In this document: in pieces, positions 1 to 7,219 of the stretch
Layout of the letters: every line of letters starts with the position of its first letter
How positions within the stretch are numbered: the first letter of the stretch is position 1
Source of the DNA: Anaerolineae bacterium
GTDB taxonomy: Bacteria; Chloroflexota; Anaerolineae; Aggregatilineales; Phototrophicaceae
Reading direction: 5' to 3'
DNA: 64,000 nt
NCBI GenBank assembly: GCA_017303635.1
Contig: JAFLCG010000007.1
Span: 186,001-250,000 of the forward strand
Position numbers and translations under genes: made by a program
The notes under the pieces: model-generated
Seen by the model: only the letters and a program-made list of their open reading frames with translations
Database searches by the model: none
Told to the model about the DNA's origin: nothing

Positions 1-468
1 GGCGGCATAGGTAGCAGTATAGGGCGTAGCGATCTGCCCGGCGACCGAGGAAATCAGCACGACCTGACCGCCGTTTTTCTGGATAGCGGATACAGACGCC
101 CGAATCGTGTGCAGCAGGCCGTCGATGTTGGTGCGGAGGACGACCTCCAAATCAGCCCAGTTCGAGTCGACCAACGCCCCGCGCTGCCCCAGCCCGGCGT
201 TAGCGATGACGACATCCAGGCGCCCAAAGCGCTCTACACCACGCCGCACCGCCTCTACCAGCGACTCGGCTTGAGTCACATCGGCGGGCAGCGCCAGCAC
301 CTCGCCGTGTGGGGAGGGAAGCGCCGCGACGGCTTGCTCCAGTTCGGCCAGGCGTTCGACGCGGCGTGCGGTGCCGATCACGTTCCAGCCGCGCCGCGCT
401 GCGGCCAGGGCAGTTGCATAGCCGATCCCGCTGGACGCCCCGGTGATGAAGAGTGTTTTAGTATTCAT
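1..468 (-). CDS. Short-chain dehydrogenase/reductase (SDR), 3' end beyond window
   Basis: Reading leftwards from the ATG at 468, 156 codons are open and run off the window edge. The N-terminus has the SDR nucleotide-binding motif TGASSGIG (about residues 9-16) in a Rossmann fold, followed by an NAG motif and ISSVAGQIATPY. The end reaches TATYAA, where the YxxxK catalytic tyrosine is expected; the lysine lies outside. This is a classical NAD(P)-dependent oxidoreductase of unknown substrate. It is divergent from the next gene. The family assignment is firm; the substrate cannot be inferred. Confidence 0.9.
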   Translation of the reverse strand, partial: MNTKTLFITGASSGIGYATALAAARRGWNVIGTARRVERLAELEQAVAALPSPHGEVLALPADVTQAESLVEAVRRGVERFGRLDVVIANAGLGQRGALVDSNWADLEVVLRTNIDGLLHTIRASVSAIQKNGGQVVLISSVAGQIATPYTATYAA

Positions 469-565
469 GCGTCTGATGATACCTTGCCCCCTGAGTAGAA
501 CACAGCCCCACGCTCGTCCTACGGTGCCTTTTCAGAACTAACGTTCTTATGATAACATCAGAATC

Positions 566-645
566 AGGACTTGCGCATAGAGGACTATTTTCAGACGGGC
601 GCACAGCCGTGCGCCCCTACACAATGCACTGTTTTGCGTAAGCCC
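566..645. repeat. Dispersed MITE-like repeat, copy 1
   Basis: About 80 bp that starts AGGACTTGCGCA and ends TTTTGCGTAAGCCCT, so its ends are imperfect inverted repeats. It also contains a GGGCGCAC...GTGCGCCC hairpin followed by CTACA. Related copies lie at 1309-1390 and 14588-14675. It has no coding capacity. It fills most of the gap between the SDR and YdeI-like genes. Confidence 0.6.
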
Positions 646-707
646 TGAGAATGTGATTGTTAGATCGCCTACGAATCGCACGTACCGACAGCCACAAGGA
701 GCACCTC

Positions 708-1277
708 ATGGCCGATTTGCCCATCGTTCACTTTGCCTCAGCACAGGACTGGGAGCAGTGGCTGGAAGTCAATCACACGGATTCGCCCGGCCTGTGGCTG
801 AAGATCGCCAAAGCCGGTTCGGGCCATGCCTCGGTGAGTTATCAGGAGGCAGTGGATTTGGCCCTGTGTTTCGGCTGGATTGACGGGCAAAAAGGTGCAT
901 TAGATGACGAATTCTGGCTGCAGAAATACACGCAGCGCCGCCCAAAAAGTATCTGGTCACAGGTCAACCGGGAGAAGATCGCCGCACTGACCGCCGCAGG
1001 CAAAATGCGGGAAGCGGGACTCCGCCAGGTCGAAGCTGCGAAAGCCGATGGTCGCTGGGATGCCGCCTATGCTTCTCAGAAGAATATGACGGTGCCGGAA
1101 GACTTCCAGGCCGCGCTGGATTCGAATCCGGCGGCGCTGGCCTTCTGGGGGAAACTCAATGGCACCAACCGCTATGCCGTCCTGCATCAAATCGTCACGG
1201 CCAAGAAAGCGGAAACCCGTCAAAAGCGCATCGAAAAGTTTATCCAGATGCTGACCGAGAATAAGAAGCTCTACTAA
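708..1277 (+). CDS. YdeI/OmpD-associated family protein
   Basis: 189 residues. The ATG at 708 is preferred over an upstream in-frame start because AAGGAG lies just before it at 696-701. The protein shows typical YdeI-family features: an N-terminal FASAQDWEQWLEVNH segment, CFGWIDG, YTQRRPKSIWSQVN, and a Lys/Arg-rich C-terminus (KKAETRQKRIEKF). The family is widespread and soluble; its biochemical role is poorly defined and some members are linked to bacteriocin or peptide protection. It stands alone between repeats. Confidence 0.8.
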   Translation: MADLPIVHFASAQDWEQWLEVNHTDSPGLWLKIAKAGSGHASVSYQEAVDLALCFGWIDGQKGALDDEFWLQKYTQRRPKSIWSQVNREKIAALTAAGKMREAGLRQVEAAKADGRWDAAYASQKNMTVPEDFQAALDSNPAALAFWGKLNGTNRYAVLHQIVTAKKAETRQKRIEKFIQMLTENKKLY

Positions 1278-1308
1278 AGCACCTGCACCTTCCCCATTTG
1301 TAACGACT

Positions 1309-1390
1309 AGGACTTACGCAAGCACGGGCGGATATACGGGCGCAGAGGCCACCCTACGCGCCGCCCCTACGCATGGGGTGTCCTAACGAC
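1309..1390. repeat. Dispersed MITE-like repeat, copy 2
   Basis: Starts AGGACTTACGCA, shares the inner CACGGGCGGATATACGGGCG block with the copy at 14588, and ends in a degenerate GGGGTGTCCTAACGAC. It lies between the YdeI-like gene and the GH5 gene. Confidence 0.6.
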
Positions 1391-1425
1391 TTCGTCAAGC
1401 CTACTGGCATTCCGTCGTCACAATT

Positions 1426-1458
1426 CCATGCGATACTGAGTATATTGGTATCGCATGG
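1426..1458 (+). promoter_or_regulatory. 11-bp perfect inverted repeat overlapping the GH5 ribosome-binding site
   Basis: CCATGCGATAC (1426-1436) and GTATCGCATGG (1448-1458) are exact reverse complements around an 11-nt loop. The right arm runs into the GGAG at 1457-1460 just before the GTG start at 1468. As RNA it would hide the ribosome-binding site; as DNA it could be an operator. Which of these applies is not known. Confidence 0.5.
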
Positions 1459-1467
1459 AGGCGCATT

Positions 1468-2574
1468 GTGTTGAAGTGGTTCCCTCGTTTGATCCTGTTG
1501 TTCATCGTCCTCAGCCTGACGACGCCCGCCCTGGCGCAGAGTGGCGTTCCCGCGTCGCGCCTGGAGCGCCTGTCGCGGGGCGTCAATATCACCCGCTGGT
1601 TCTGGTATCCCGAAGGCATTGTGCCGGATGACAATCACTACCAGAATTTTGTCAGCGATGAGGAACTGACGGCAATCCGCACGGTCGGGTTCCGCCATGT
1701 TCGTCTGCCGATTGAGCCGATGGATCTCTTTAACCCGGCAGACCCGACCAATCTGGATGGTCGGCTGCTTGGTTACCTCGATCTGGCCATTGACCGGATG
1801 GTCGCGGCAGATTTGGCCGTGATCGTGGACATTCACAACTGGGATACTGACCTGGGTATCCAGATCACCGGGGATGCGGCGGTGCTGGACGCCTTCGCAA
1901 GCATGTGGCGGACGCTGGCGGCGCATCTCAGCCGCACCAACCCGGAGATGGTCTACCTCGAAGTCATGAACGAGCCGTTTGATGTCAACCCGGCCTGGCC
2001 TGCCGCCCAGCAGGTGATCGTGGCAGCGATGCGGGAAGCGGCACCAAACCACACTATCATCGTCGGTGGTCCGCAGTGGAACGGCATCGATGGCCTGTTG
2101 ACGATGGAAACCCTGCCTGATCCCAACATCGTCTATAATTTCCACTTCTACGAACCCTTCATTTTCACCCATCAGGGCGCGGTGTGGAGCGGGAACATGG
2201 GCTACCTGCGCGGCATTCCCTACCCGGCGGATGACCGGTGTGGTTGGCTGCCTCAATTTGGTCATGACCTGGATGGATGGGTGGATGGCTACTGCAATTT
2301 TGAGCAGTGGGATGCCGGTGTGATTGATGTCCGCATCCGTCAGGCTTACGAATGGGCGCAGCAGCGCGGAGTCCCGTTGACCGCCAATGAATTCGGCGTC
2401 ATGCCGACCGCGCCATATGCCGACCGGCTCTACTGGTTCAGCGATGTGGTCGCCACGTTTGAGCGCTACGGTATCGGTTGGTCGATCTGGGGCTATGATG
2501 ATGGCTTTGGTCTGGCAAACGCCCCCGACCGCCGCATGGACTGGGGTATCCTCCAATCGCTTGGGCTGGCTTAA
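1468..2574 (+). CDS. Secreted glycoside hydrolase family 5 (cellulase-like)
   Basis: 368 residues, GTG start at 1468 with GGAG upstream. Residues 1-24 form a signal peptide (hydrophobic core, then TPALAQ). The mature part fits a GH5 TIM barrel: GVNITRWFW near the N-terminus, RHVRLPIEP, VIVDIHNW, acid/base Glu in EVMNEPF (E169), HFYEPF, nucleophile Glu in ANEFGV (E308), and a final SIWGYDDGFGLA. Both catalytic glutamates are present, so it should be active on a beta-glucan or beta-mannan outside the cell. The specific substrate is not readable. No binding module is attached. The inverted repeat over its RBS is unusual. Confidence 0.88.
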   Translation: MLKWFPRLILLFIVLSLTTPALAQSGVPASRLERLSRGVNITRWFWYPEGIVPDDNHYQNFVSDEELTAIRTVGFRHVRLPIEPMDLFNPADPTNLDGRLLGYLDLAIDRMVAADLAVIVDIHNWDTDLGIQITGDAAVLDAFASMWRTLAAHLSRTNPEMVYLEVMNEPFDVNPAWPAAQQVIVAAMREAAPNHTIIVGGPQWNGIDGLLTMETLPDPNIVYNFHFYEPFIFTHQGAVWSGNMGYLRGIPYPADDRCGWLPQFGHDLDGWVDGYCNFEQWDAGVIDVRIRQAYEWAQQRGVPLTANEFGVMPTAPYADRLYWFSDVVATFERYGIGWSIWGYDDGFGLANAPDRRMDWGILQSLGLA

Positions 2575-2614
2575 CACCCCACAACCTTCGCAGGACCATC
2601 AATTGATCCAAAGG

Positions 2615-2636
2615 GGGCGACCTAGATAAGTCGCCC
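2615..2636 (+). terminator. Stem-loop after the GH5 gene
   Basis: GGGCGAC (2615-2621) pairs with GTCGCCC (2630-2636) around an 8-nt loop. The tail is TCATCGTTTA, without a clean T-run, so it is a weak terminator or one of the REP-like hairpins. Confidence 0.4.
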
Positions 2637-2689
2637 TCATCGTTTAATCATGGAACCTTTCATGGACAGGGGCGGAAGGCGGGTGTGTA

Positions 2690-3952
2690 ATGAAAGGAGA
2701 CGTTATTTACCTGGAGTATAACCGCTTCATGCTCGCCCCTGATTTCACCGCTGTCGACTTTCGCAGCCCTGCTAACCTCCGCAATCCCCATCCCTTTCTG
2801 GCAGACCTGCGGGAACATGCCCCGCTCATCCGGCTGCCCTTCCCCGAACAAGGTGGGGTGCCCTGGCTTTTGACCCGTTATGAAGATGCTCTGTGGCTGC
2901 ACAAAGACGAGCGCATCACCAAAGATTATCTGAAACGCCCCGGCGTGGATGTCAGCGATCCGAATGACATTCAGGCCATGGCTGCCATGTCCATCAACCG
3001 GCATGTGCTGACGGTCGATCCGCCGGATCACACCCGGCTGCGGTCGCTGGTGCATAAAGCCTTCACGCCCAGAATGATCCGCGAATTGGATGGGCGTATC
3101 CGGCAGATCACCACGGGGCTACTGGATGCCGCCCTGCCGAAAGGTCATATGGACCTGATCAGCGAGTTCGCCATCCCCCTGCCGGTGACCGTCATCGCAG
3201 ACATGCTGGGCGTGCCGATGAGCGATCAGGATAACTTTCGGCGCTGGACGACCGTGATCGTCAGCGAAGGGATCCGCAACAGCGGGTCGGAAGCAGCGGC
3301 GACGGCGGTGCTGGAATTCATCATGTACTTCAACTGGCTGTTCGACCAGCGGCGGGAAGCACCGGGCGATGACCTCATCTCCGGGCTGCTGGCGGTGGAG
3401 GAAGCCGGGGATAAGCTCTCCCAGCAGGAACTCATCAGCATGGTCTTCTTGCTGCTGGTGGCCGGTTACGAGACGACTGTTAACCTGATCGGCAACGGCA
3501 CACTCAGCCTGCTGCAACACCCGGCGGAACTGGCGAAACTGCGGTCTAACCCGGCGCTGATGCCCTCCGCTATCGAGGAGATGCTGCGTTACAACGGGCC
3601 GGTTGGCCTCTCAACTATCCGTTGGGCAATGGAGGACATCGAGATGCACGGGCAGCGCATCGACGCGGGCGACATGGTAGCGGCCTCGTATCTCTCGGCC
3701 AACCGCGATCCGGCTGTGTTCGAGAACCCGGACACCTTCGACATCACCCGCGATCCGAACCCGCACATCGCCTTCGGCTTTGGCATTCATTACTGCCTGG
3801 GTGCGCCGCTGGCCCGGTTGGAAGGCAGCATCGCCCTGGGAAGCCTGCTCGACCGCGCCCCCAACCTGGAACTGGCGGTGGAGACGGACACACTCGACTG
3901 GCACCCGATGATGACCCTACATGGCATGAAGGCTATGCCAGTGAGCGTTTGA
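2690..3952 (+). CDS. Cytochrome P450
   Basis: 420 residues from the ATG at 2690; an ATG at 2729 (MLAPDF), with GGAG upstream, is an alternative. Soluble bacterial P450 with all hallmarks: I-helix AGYETT (about 258-263), ExxR as EMLR, and the haem loop FGFGIHYCLG with the thiolate Cys at about 369. Class I bacterial P450s of this kind need a ferredoxin and reductase; neither is in the window. The substrate is unknown, and there is no adjacent biosynthetic cluster. A good terminator follows at 4017-4042, so it is probably monocistronic. Confidence 0.93.
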   Translation: MKGDVIYLEYNRFMLAPDFTAVDFRSPANLRNPHPFLADLREHAPLIRLPFPEQGGVPWLLTRYEDALWLHKDERITKDYLKRPGVDVSDPNDIQAMAAMSINRHVLTVDPPDHTRLRSLVHKAFTPRMIRELDGRIRQITTGLLDAALPKGHMDLISEFAIPLPVTVIADMLGVPMSDQDNFRRWTTVIVSEGIRNSGSEAAATAVLEFIMYFNWLFDQRREAPGDDLISGLLAVEEAGDKLSQQELISMVFLLLVAGYETTVNLIGNGTLSLLQHPAELAKLRSNPALMPSAIEEMLRYNGPVGLSTIRWAMEDIEMHGQRIDAGDMVAASYLSANRDPAVFENPDTFDITRDPNPHIAFGFGIHYCLGAPLARLEGSIALGSLLDRAPNLELAVETDTLDWHPMMTLHGMKAMPVSV

Positions 3953-4016
3953 GTACAGAGTGCTGAGTGAAGAAATGCGGTGTAGGGACACACTACAGCG
4001 CATCCAAAACGGGCAG

Positions 4017-4042
4017 GGGCGATCTTGTAGATCGCCCTTTTT
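4017..4042 (+). terminator. Intrinsic terminator of the P450 gene
   Basis: Perfect 8-bp stem GGGCGATC (4017-4024) / GATCGCCC (4030-4037), 5-nt loop, then five T. Confidence 0.8.
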
Positions 4043-4059
4043 GATTGGCACCATTGGCG

Positions 4060-4212
4060 AATTTCCCGCCGACAACCTCGGCGGAAACACGGGAGCGTGG
4101 CGCTGATTGTTGACATGAGCGCCAAGCTTGACCGCGGAAAGCCCGGCAGCAGTCACCGAAAAACGACGACCCTGGTGGGAAGACGGCAGACTCCCGCCAC
4201 GTCGTCGTTTTT
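4060..4212. other. Cluster of three hairpins in a 610-bp gap without a gene
   Basis: Between 4043 and 4652 no convincing gene is seen. Hairpins: CCGCCGA/TCGGCGG (4066-4072/4078-4084); GGCGCT/AGCGCC (4099-4104/4118-4123); and a perfect 12-bp stem AAAAACGACGAC/GTCGTCGTTTTT (4159-4170/4201-4212) that encloses a further GGTGGGA/TCCCGCC stem. The last ends in T5 and looks like a strong terminator. The block could be the end of a small structured RNA. No known riboswitch consensus was recognised. A short 61-codon reading frame at 4281-4466 lacks coding character. Confidence 0.4.
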
Positions 4213-4607
4213 GGATTTCATCGGTGGCTGGACGGGAAGCTGCCGCGCAACTATGGTTAGTGGCTGGTGATTGGTGATCCGTGAAGCTATCCATGAGTGA
4301 CCTCGTGAACGGTGTCGAACAATCGCTTATTGGACGATGTGTAGTTCGCCCAGGTACTCAGCGTAGCACAACCGACGACACAAAACGGGACAAACGTTCC
4401 GATTTTGTTCCAGTTTTAGCCGAAGGGTCGCTCCGCAGTAAAGCGGGGAACCGGATCGACCTTTGAGGCGCCATTATAGATAGATCTTAGGGTGGGCGAC
4501 CCGGCAGGTCACCCCTACAACAAGCTGTTCCAGCATTTCATGTAGCCCTACCATCAATTGAGGTAGACCGCCTATGAGCGCTGCTAGGTTTTCCCCTGCC
4601 CCACCGC

Positions 4608-4613
4608 TATAAT
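4608..4613 (+). promoter_or_regulatory. Possible -10 box upstream of the GvpU-like gene
   Basis: TATAAT at 4608-4613, about 40 bp before the ATG at 4653. No good -35 box is visible at the right distance, so this is a weak call. Confidence 0.3.
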
Positions 4614-4652
4614 GCGGAACGTTTTGATCGGTCAACCATTAGGATACAGGCT

Positions 4653-5237
4653 ATGTTCAATGACTTTCCCCCGCCGGGTGATGGCGGTTTTTACGATGAA
4701 CCCGATCCGTTTCTGACGGATCTGGTCTCCGGATTCGTCAACCGGGGCGGGATGCAACTGGGAATCACGCTGTTTGTGAAAGGCGCGGTCATCACGGGCA
4801 CGCTGGTGAGTGAGCAGGACTATCTGGAGGCGATGAGCAGCACCTTTGCCAATCAGGCTAAGAAGTCGCTGGTCAAACCGACCTCGAAAGAACTTAAGCA
4901 AACAGAAGAGGCGTTTGACTTCAGCCATCTGGCGGAGGATGTCGATCTCCCAGAGGCGATGGGCGATCTGGCTGGATTCAATCCATTTGAGATGAATAAT
5001 GACGAGGATATGCCCACCCCGCCGGATCTGCCATTGATCCGGCACCTGCACTTGAAAGACCCGGTCATCCTGCAACCGGGGCCACGGGCCAGCTTCGCCC
5101 ACTCGCCGATTTCGATTCTGCGGCTGCGGCTGCAGGTGATCGACGGTTGGATGCTGGGGAAGGTCTCGCCGGATGAAGATTCGGGCGAGGACACGTTCAT
5201 GCCCCCACCGCCCCCGCAAAAGGCGGTCCGGCATTAG
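4653..5237 (+). CDS. Uncharacterised protein resembling gas vesicle accessory protein GvpU
   Basis: 194 residues. The part FLTDLVSGFVNRGGMQLGITLFVKGAVITGTLVS (about residues 22-55, quoted by its elements LVSGFVNRGG, LGITLFVKG and TGTLVS) resembles the core of the small GvpU-type proteins. The C-terminal half has LIRHLHLKDPVIL and PISILRLRLQVIDGWMLG, ending in a Pro-rich tail. No other gas-vesicle gene is in the window, so a gas-vesicle role is not supported by context. It is soluble with no signal peptide. The start ATG has only a weak RBS. Confidence 0.5.
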   Translation: MFNDFPPPGDGGFYDEPDPFLTDLVSGFVNRGGMQLGITLFVKGAVITGTLVSEQDYLEAMSSTFANQAKKSLVKPTSKELKQTEEAFDFSHLAEDVDLPEAMGDLAGFNPFEMNNDEDMPTPPDLPLIRHLHLKDPVILQPGPRASFAHSPISILRLRLQVIDGWMLGKVSPDEDSGEDTFMPPPPPQKAVRH

Positions 5238-5317
5238 GGAGCAAGTGGCTACTGAAGATGTGTGGAGAGAGTCCCTGTCCACACTGCGAGATGTGTCGTG
5301 AAGCTGAATTTCGGATA

Positions 5318-5412
5318 GCCCTCATCCCCGGCCCTTCTCCCTGAGGGAGAAGGGGGGAAAAGGTTATTCTTCAAGTCCCTCTCGCTGAGGGAGAGGGATT
5401 TAGGGTGAGGGC
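5318..5412. repeat. REP-like palindromic repeat (GCCCTCA...TGAGGGC)
   Basis: Outer arms GCCCTCA (5318-5324) and TGAGGGC (5406-5412) enclose two inner hairpins, CTTCTCCCTGAGGGAGAAG and CCCTCTCGCTGAGGGAGAGGG (given by sequence since each is a near-perfect palindrome). Related repeats are at 6313-6372 and 18974-19013. It occupies the gap 5238-5520, which has no other feature. Confidence 0.6.
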
Positions 5413-5520
5413 CAACGCTATTCAAAGCTGAGGTTAGTGAAGACTTATTTGGATGGGGGTGCAGCGTCGTGGCCGGAGGGCGATGGCGGTGCGCCCCTAT
5501 TTTATCTATCTAGAGGATCC

Positions 5521-6186
5521 ATGAGCGACTCAAACATTCAAGCAGCACCGAAGCGAAAAAAGCGAGGTTGGGGGCGGCGGCTGTGGCAGGTGATCCTGAT
5601 CGGCGGGCTGCTGTGGGGATGGCAGATGGTCTACACCTGGTTCGCCATCGATGCCTACGGGCGGGTAGAACGGGCGCAGGAAGCCGATGTGATTATCGTG
5701 CTGGGGGCGGGCCTGCGTCGGGATAATACCCCCGGCCCGGCGCTGCGGCGGCGGTCGCTGCATGGGGCGGAATTGTGGCAACAAGGAATCGCCCCGGTGG
5801 TTTTGTGCTCTGGTGGGATGCCGGGCAACCGCACGCGCAGCGAAGCGGATGCCTGCCGGGAACTGCTGGAAGCGGCAGGTGTACCCCCGGAAGCGATTTT
5901 GCTGGAAGCCAGCAGCCGCAGCACCGAAGAGAACGCGCTGGAATCCGGGCGGCTCATGGCGGAGCGCGGCTGGGACACGGCGGTGATCGTCTCCGACCAA
6001 TACCATATGTACCGGGCGCAGCACATCTTCAGCGATACCGGGCTGACGGTCTACGCCAGCGGGGCACCGATCTCGCCCCCGCCGGGGGAGTATGTGGTGT
6101 TCATGCTGCGGGAACTGGTGGCGATCAACTGGTATGTGCTGAAGAATGCGTTGGGGCTGCCAGTGACGTATGTGCAGGGATTGTGA
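5521..6186 (+). CDS. YdcF/SanA/ElyC family membrane protein (DUF218)
   Basis: 221 residues from the ATG at 5521, which has GAGG just upstream; an upstream in-frame start at 5437 is less likely because it falls in repeat DNA. A basic N-terminus is followed by one membrane segment (about residues 23-41). The DUF218 domain has ADVIIVLGAG, LCSGGMPG, EADACRELL, LEASSRSTEENA and VIVSDQYHMYRA. Family members act on or near the envelope in cell-wall homeostasis; the reaction is unknown. Confidence 0.88.
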   Translation: MSDSNIQAAPKRKKRGWGRRLWQVILIGGLLWGWQMVYTWFAIDAYGRVERAQEADVIIVLGAGLRRDNTPGPALRRRSLHGAELWQQGIAPVVLCSGGMPGNRTRSEADACRELLEAAGVPPEAILLEASSRSTEENALESGRLMAERGWDTAVIVSDQYHMYRAQHIFSDTGLTVYASGAPISPPPGEYVVFMLRELVAINWYVLKNALGLPVTYVQGL

Positions 6187-6419
6187 GGGGATTAACCGCA
6201 GAGACGCAAAAGACTCAGAGAAACCGCAGAGAAGAAGTTACTGCAGAGAAGCATAGCGGCAGCGGGAATTCATAAAGCAATGCTGCAAAGAGGCAAAGGC
6301 ACATGAGCAATCCCAGCCCTCACCCCCATCCCCTCTCCCAATTCCGCCGAAGACGGCGGGGAGAGGGGAGCTAGATACGGAAATACACAGGGAATACCTG
6401 AGTAATTGCACAATGCGAA
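6187..6419. repeat. Repeat-rich spacer (CAGAG-type and REP-like)
   Basis: Contains ACCGCAGAGACGCAAAAGAC and following CAGAG-rich sequence, similar to the spacers at 22835-23010 and 23773-23840, then a CCCTCACC...GGGGAGAGGGGAGC REP-like hairpin (6313-6372). No gene seen. Confidence 0.55.
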
Positions 6420-6977
6420 CTACCAATCAGGAACATCGTAACTGTAGATGATGATCGTTCCCCGGCGCGGCAGTTCGGCTAACGCAGCGGGTTCACTACT
6501 CCGTCTAAATGATGAGGGTGACATGGCACCGACTGCATGGCGTTCGGACTGATCGGCGCTCACCAATGCAACAGTGAGGCAGTCATAAGTTGGGCGGTCA
6601 TGGCACAGGCTACCATGAGAAATAGAGCGGGGAAGCGCATTAAGGGTGGCAAATCCAGTGTTTCCGCGACGAATCAAGGCAATTTCCCATTCCCCAAAGT
6701 CATCCCCACTCTTTTGAAAAGGAGTTGTGAGGGATTGATAGTAAGTTCTGACCTCAGAAAGCGGCTTATCAATCCAATAGTAGACGCTGGCTTGGGCAAC
6801 ATTGGCACCATAGCGCGCTGACTCTTCCATAACCCACGATCCACCATCTATCAAGCTAAACTGCTGCCTGATTGACCATTCCCTTAGTTGAGGCAGAACG
6901 AACAGAAAGCCGGGTAGTGCAAGAAACAGAAGGATAACTGCGCTGCATATTAAGATTAACTTTCTTAACTTCGGCAT
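6420..6977 (-). CDS. Hypothetical membrane-anchored protein
   Basis: 185 residues. The ATG at 6977 (MPKLRKL) is chosen because GGGGAG lies about 9 nt upstream; a longer frame reaches 7085. A positively charged N-terminus leads into one membrane helix (about residues 6-30), so most of the protein is probably outside. The rest has WVMEESARYGANVAQASVYYW and a Ser/Arg-rich C-terminal part. No family recognised. The G+C content looks lower than that of the neighbours. It is divergent from the alpha-2-macroglobulin gene. Confidence 0.6.
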   Translation of the reverse strand: MPKLRKLILICSAVILLFLALPGFLFVLPQLREWSIRQQFSLIDGGSWVMEESARYGANVAQASVYYWIDKPLSEVRTYYQSLTTPFQKSGDDFGEWEIALIRRGNTGFATLNALPRSISHGSLCHDRPTYDCLTVALVSADQSERHAVGAMSPSSFRRSSEPAALAELPRRGTIIIYSYDVPDW

Positions 6978-7219
6978 ATAGAAATACTCCCCTTCCTCAA
7001 TCTTTATTCCACCATCATAACAAAAAGGCATTAAAACGAGTGATTGGCGTAGGCTAGCCGTCAGGCGGGCGGCGTATACCCGCAATGTATTCCGTCATAT
7101 AATCAGATTGATGCACGCTCGCACCGTGCCGTATATGCATTTCTGACTCTCCAACCCAGGGACGAGCGATTTGACGGGTCGCCCCGCTAACCCTCCCTTG
7201 GTTTCAAAGGACGGACACT

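Noticed and set aside
1368..2577. 407-codon frame antisense to the GH5 gene
   Set aside because: His/Arg/Gln-rich shadow; the plus strand has a signal peptide and both catalytic Glu.
4060..4212. Cobalamin, SAM or similar riboswitch
   Set aside because: Conserved core sequences of these classes were not found, and the block follows rather than precedes a gene.
4281..4466. 61-codon frame after the hairpin cluster
   Set aside because: No RBS, begins in a GTGG-type repeat remnant and has no protein-like pattern.
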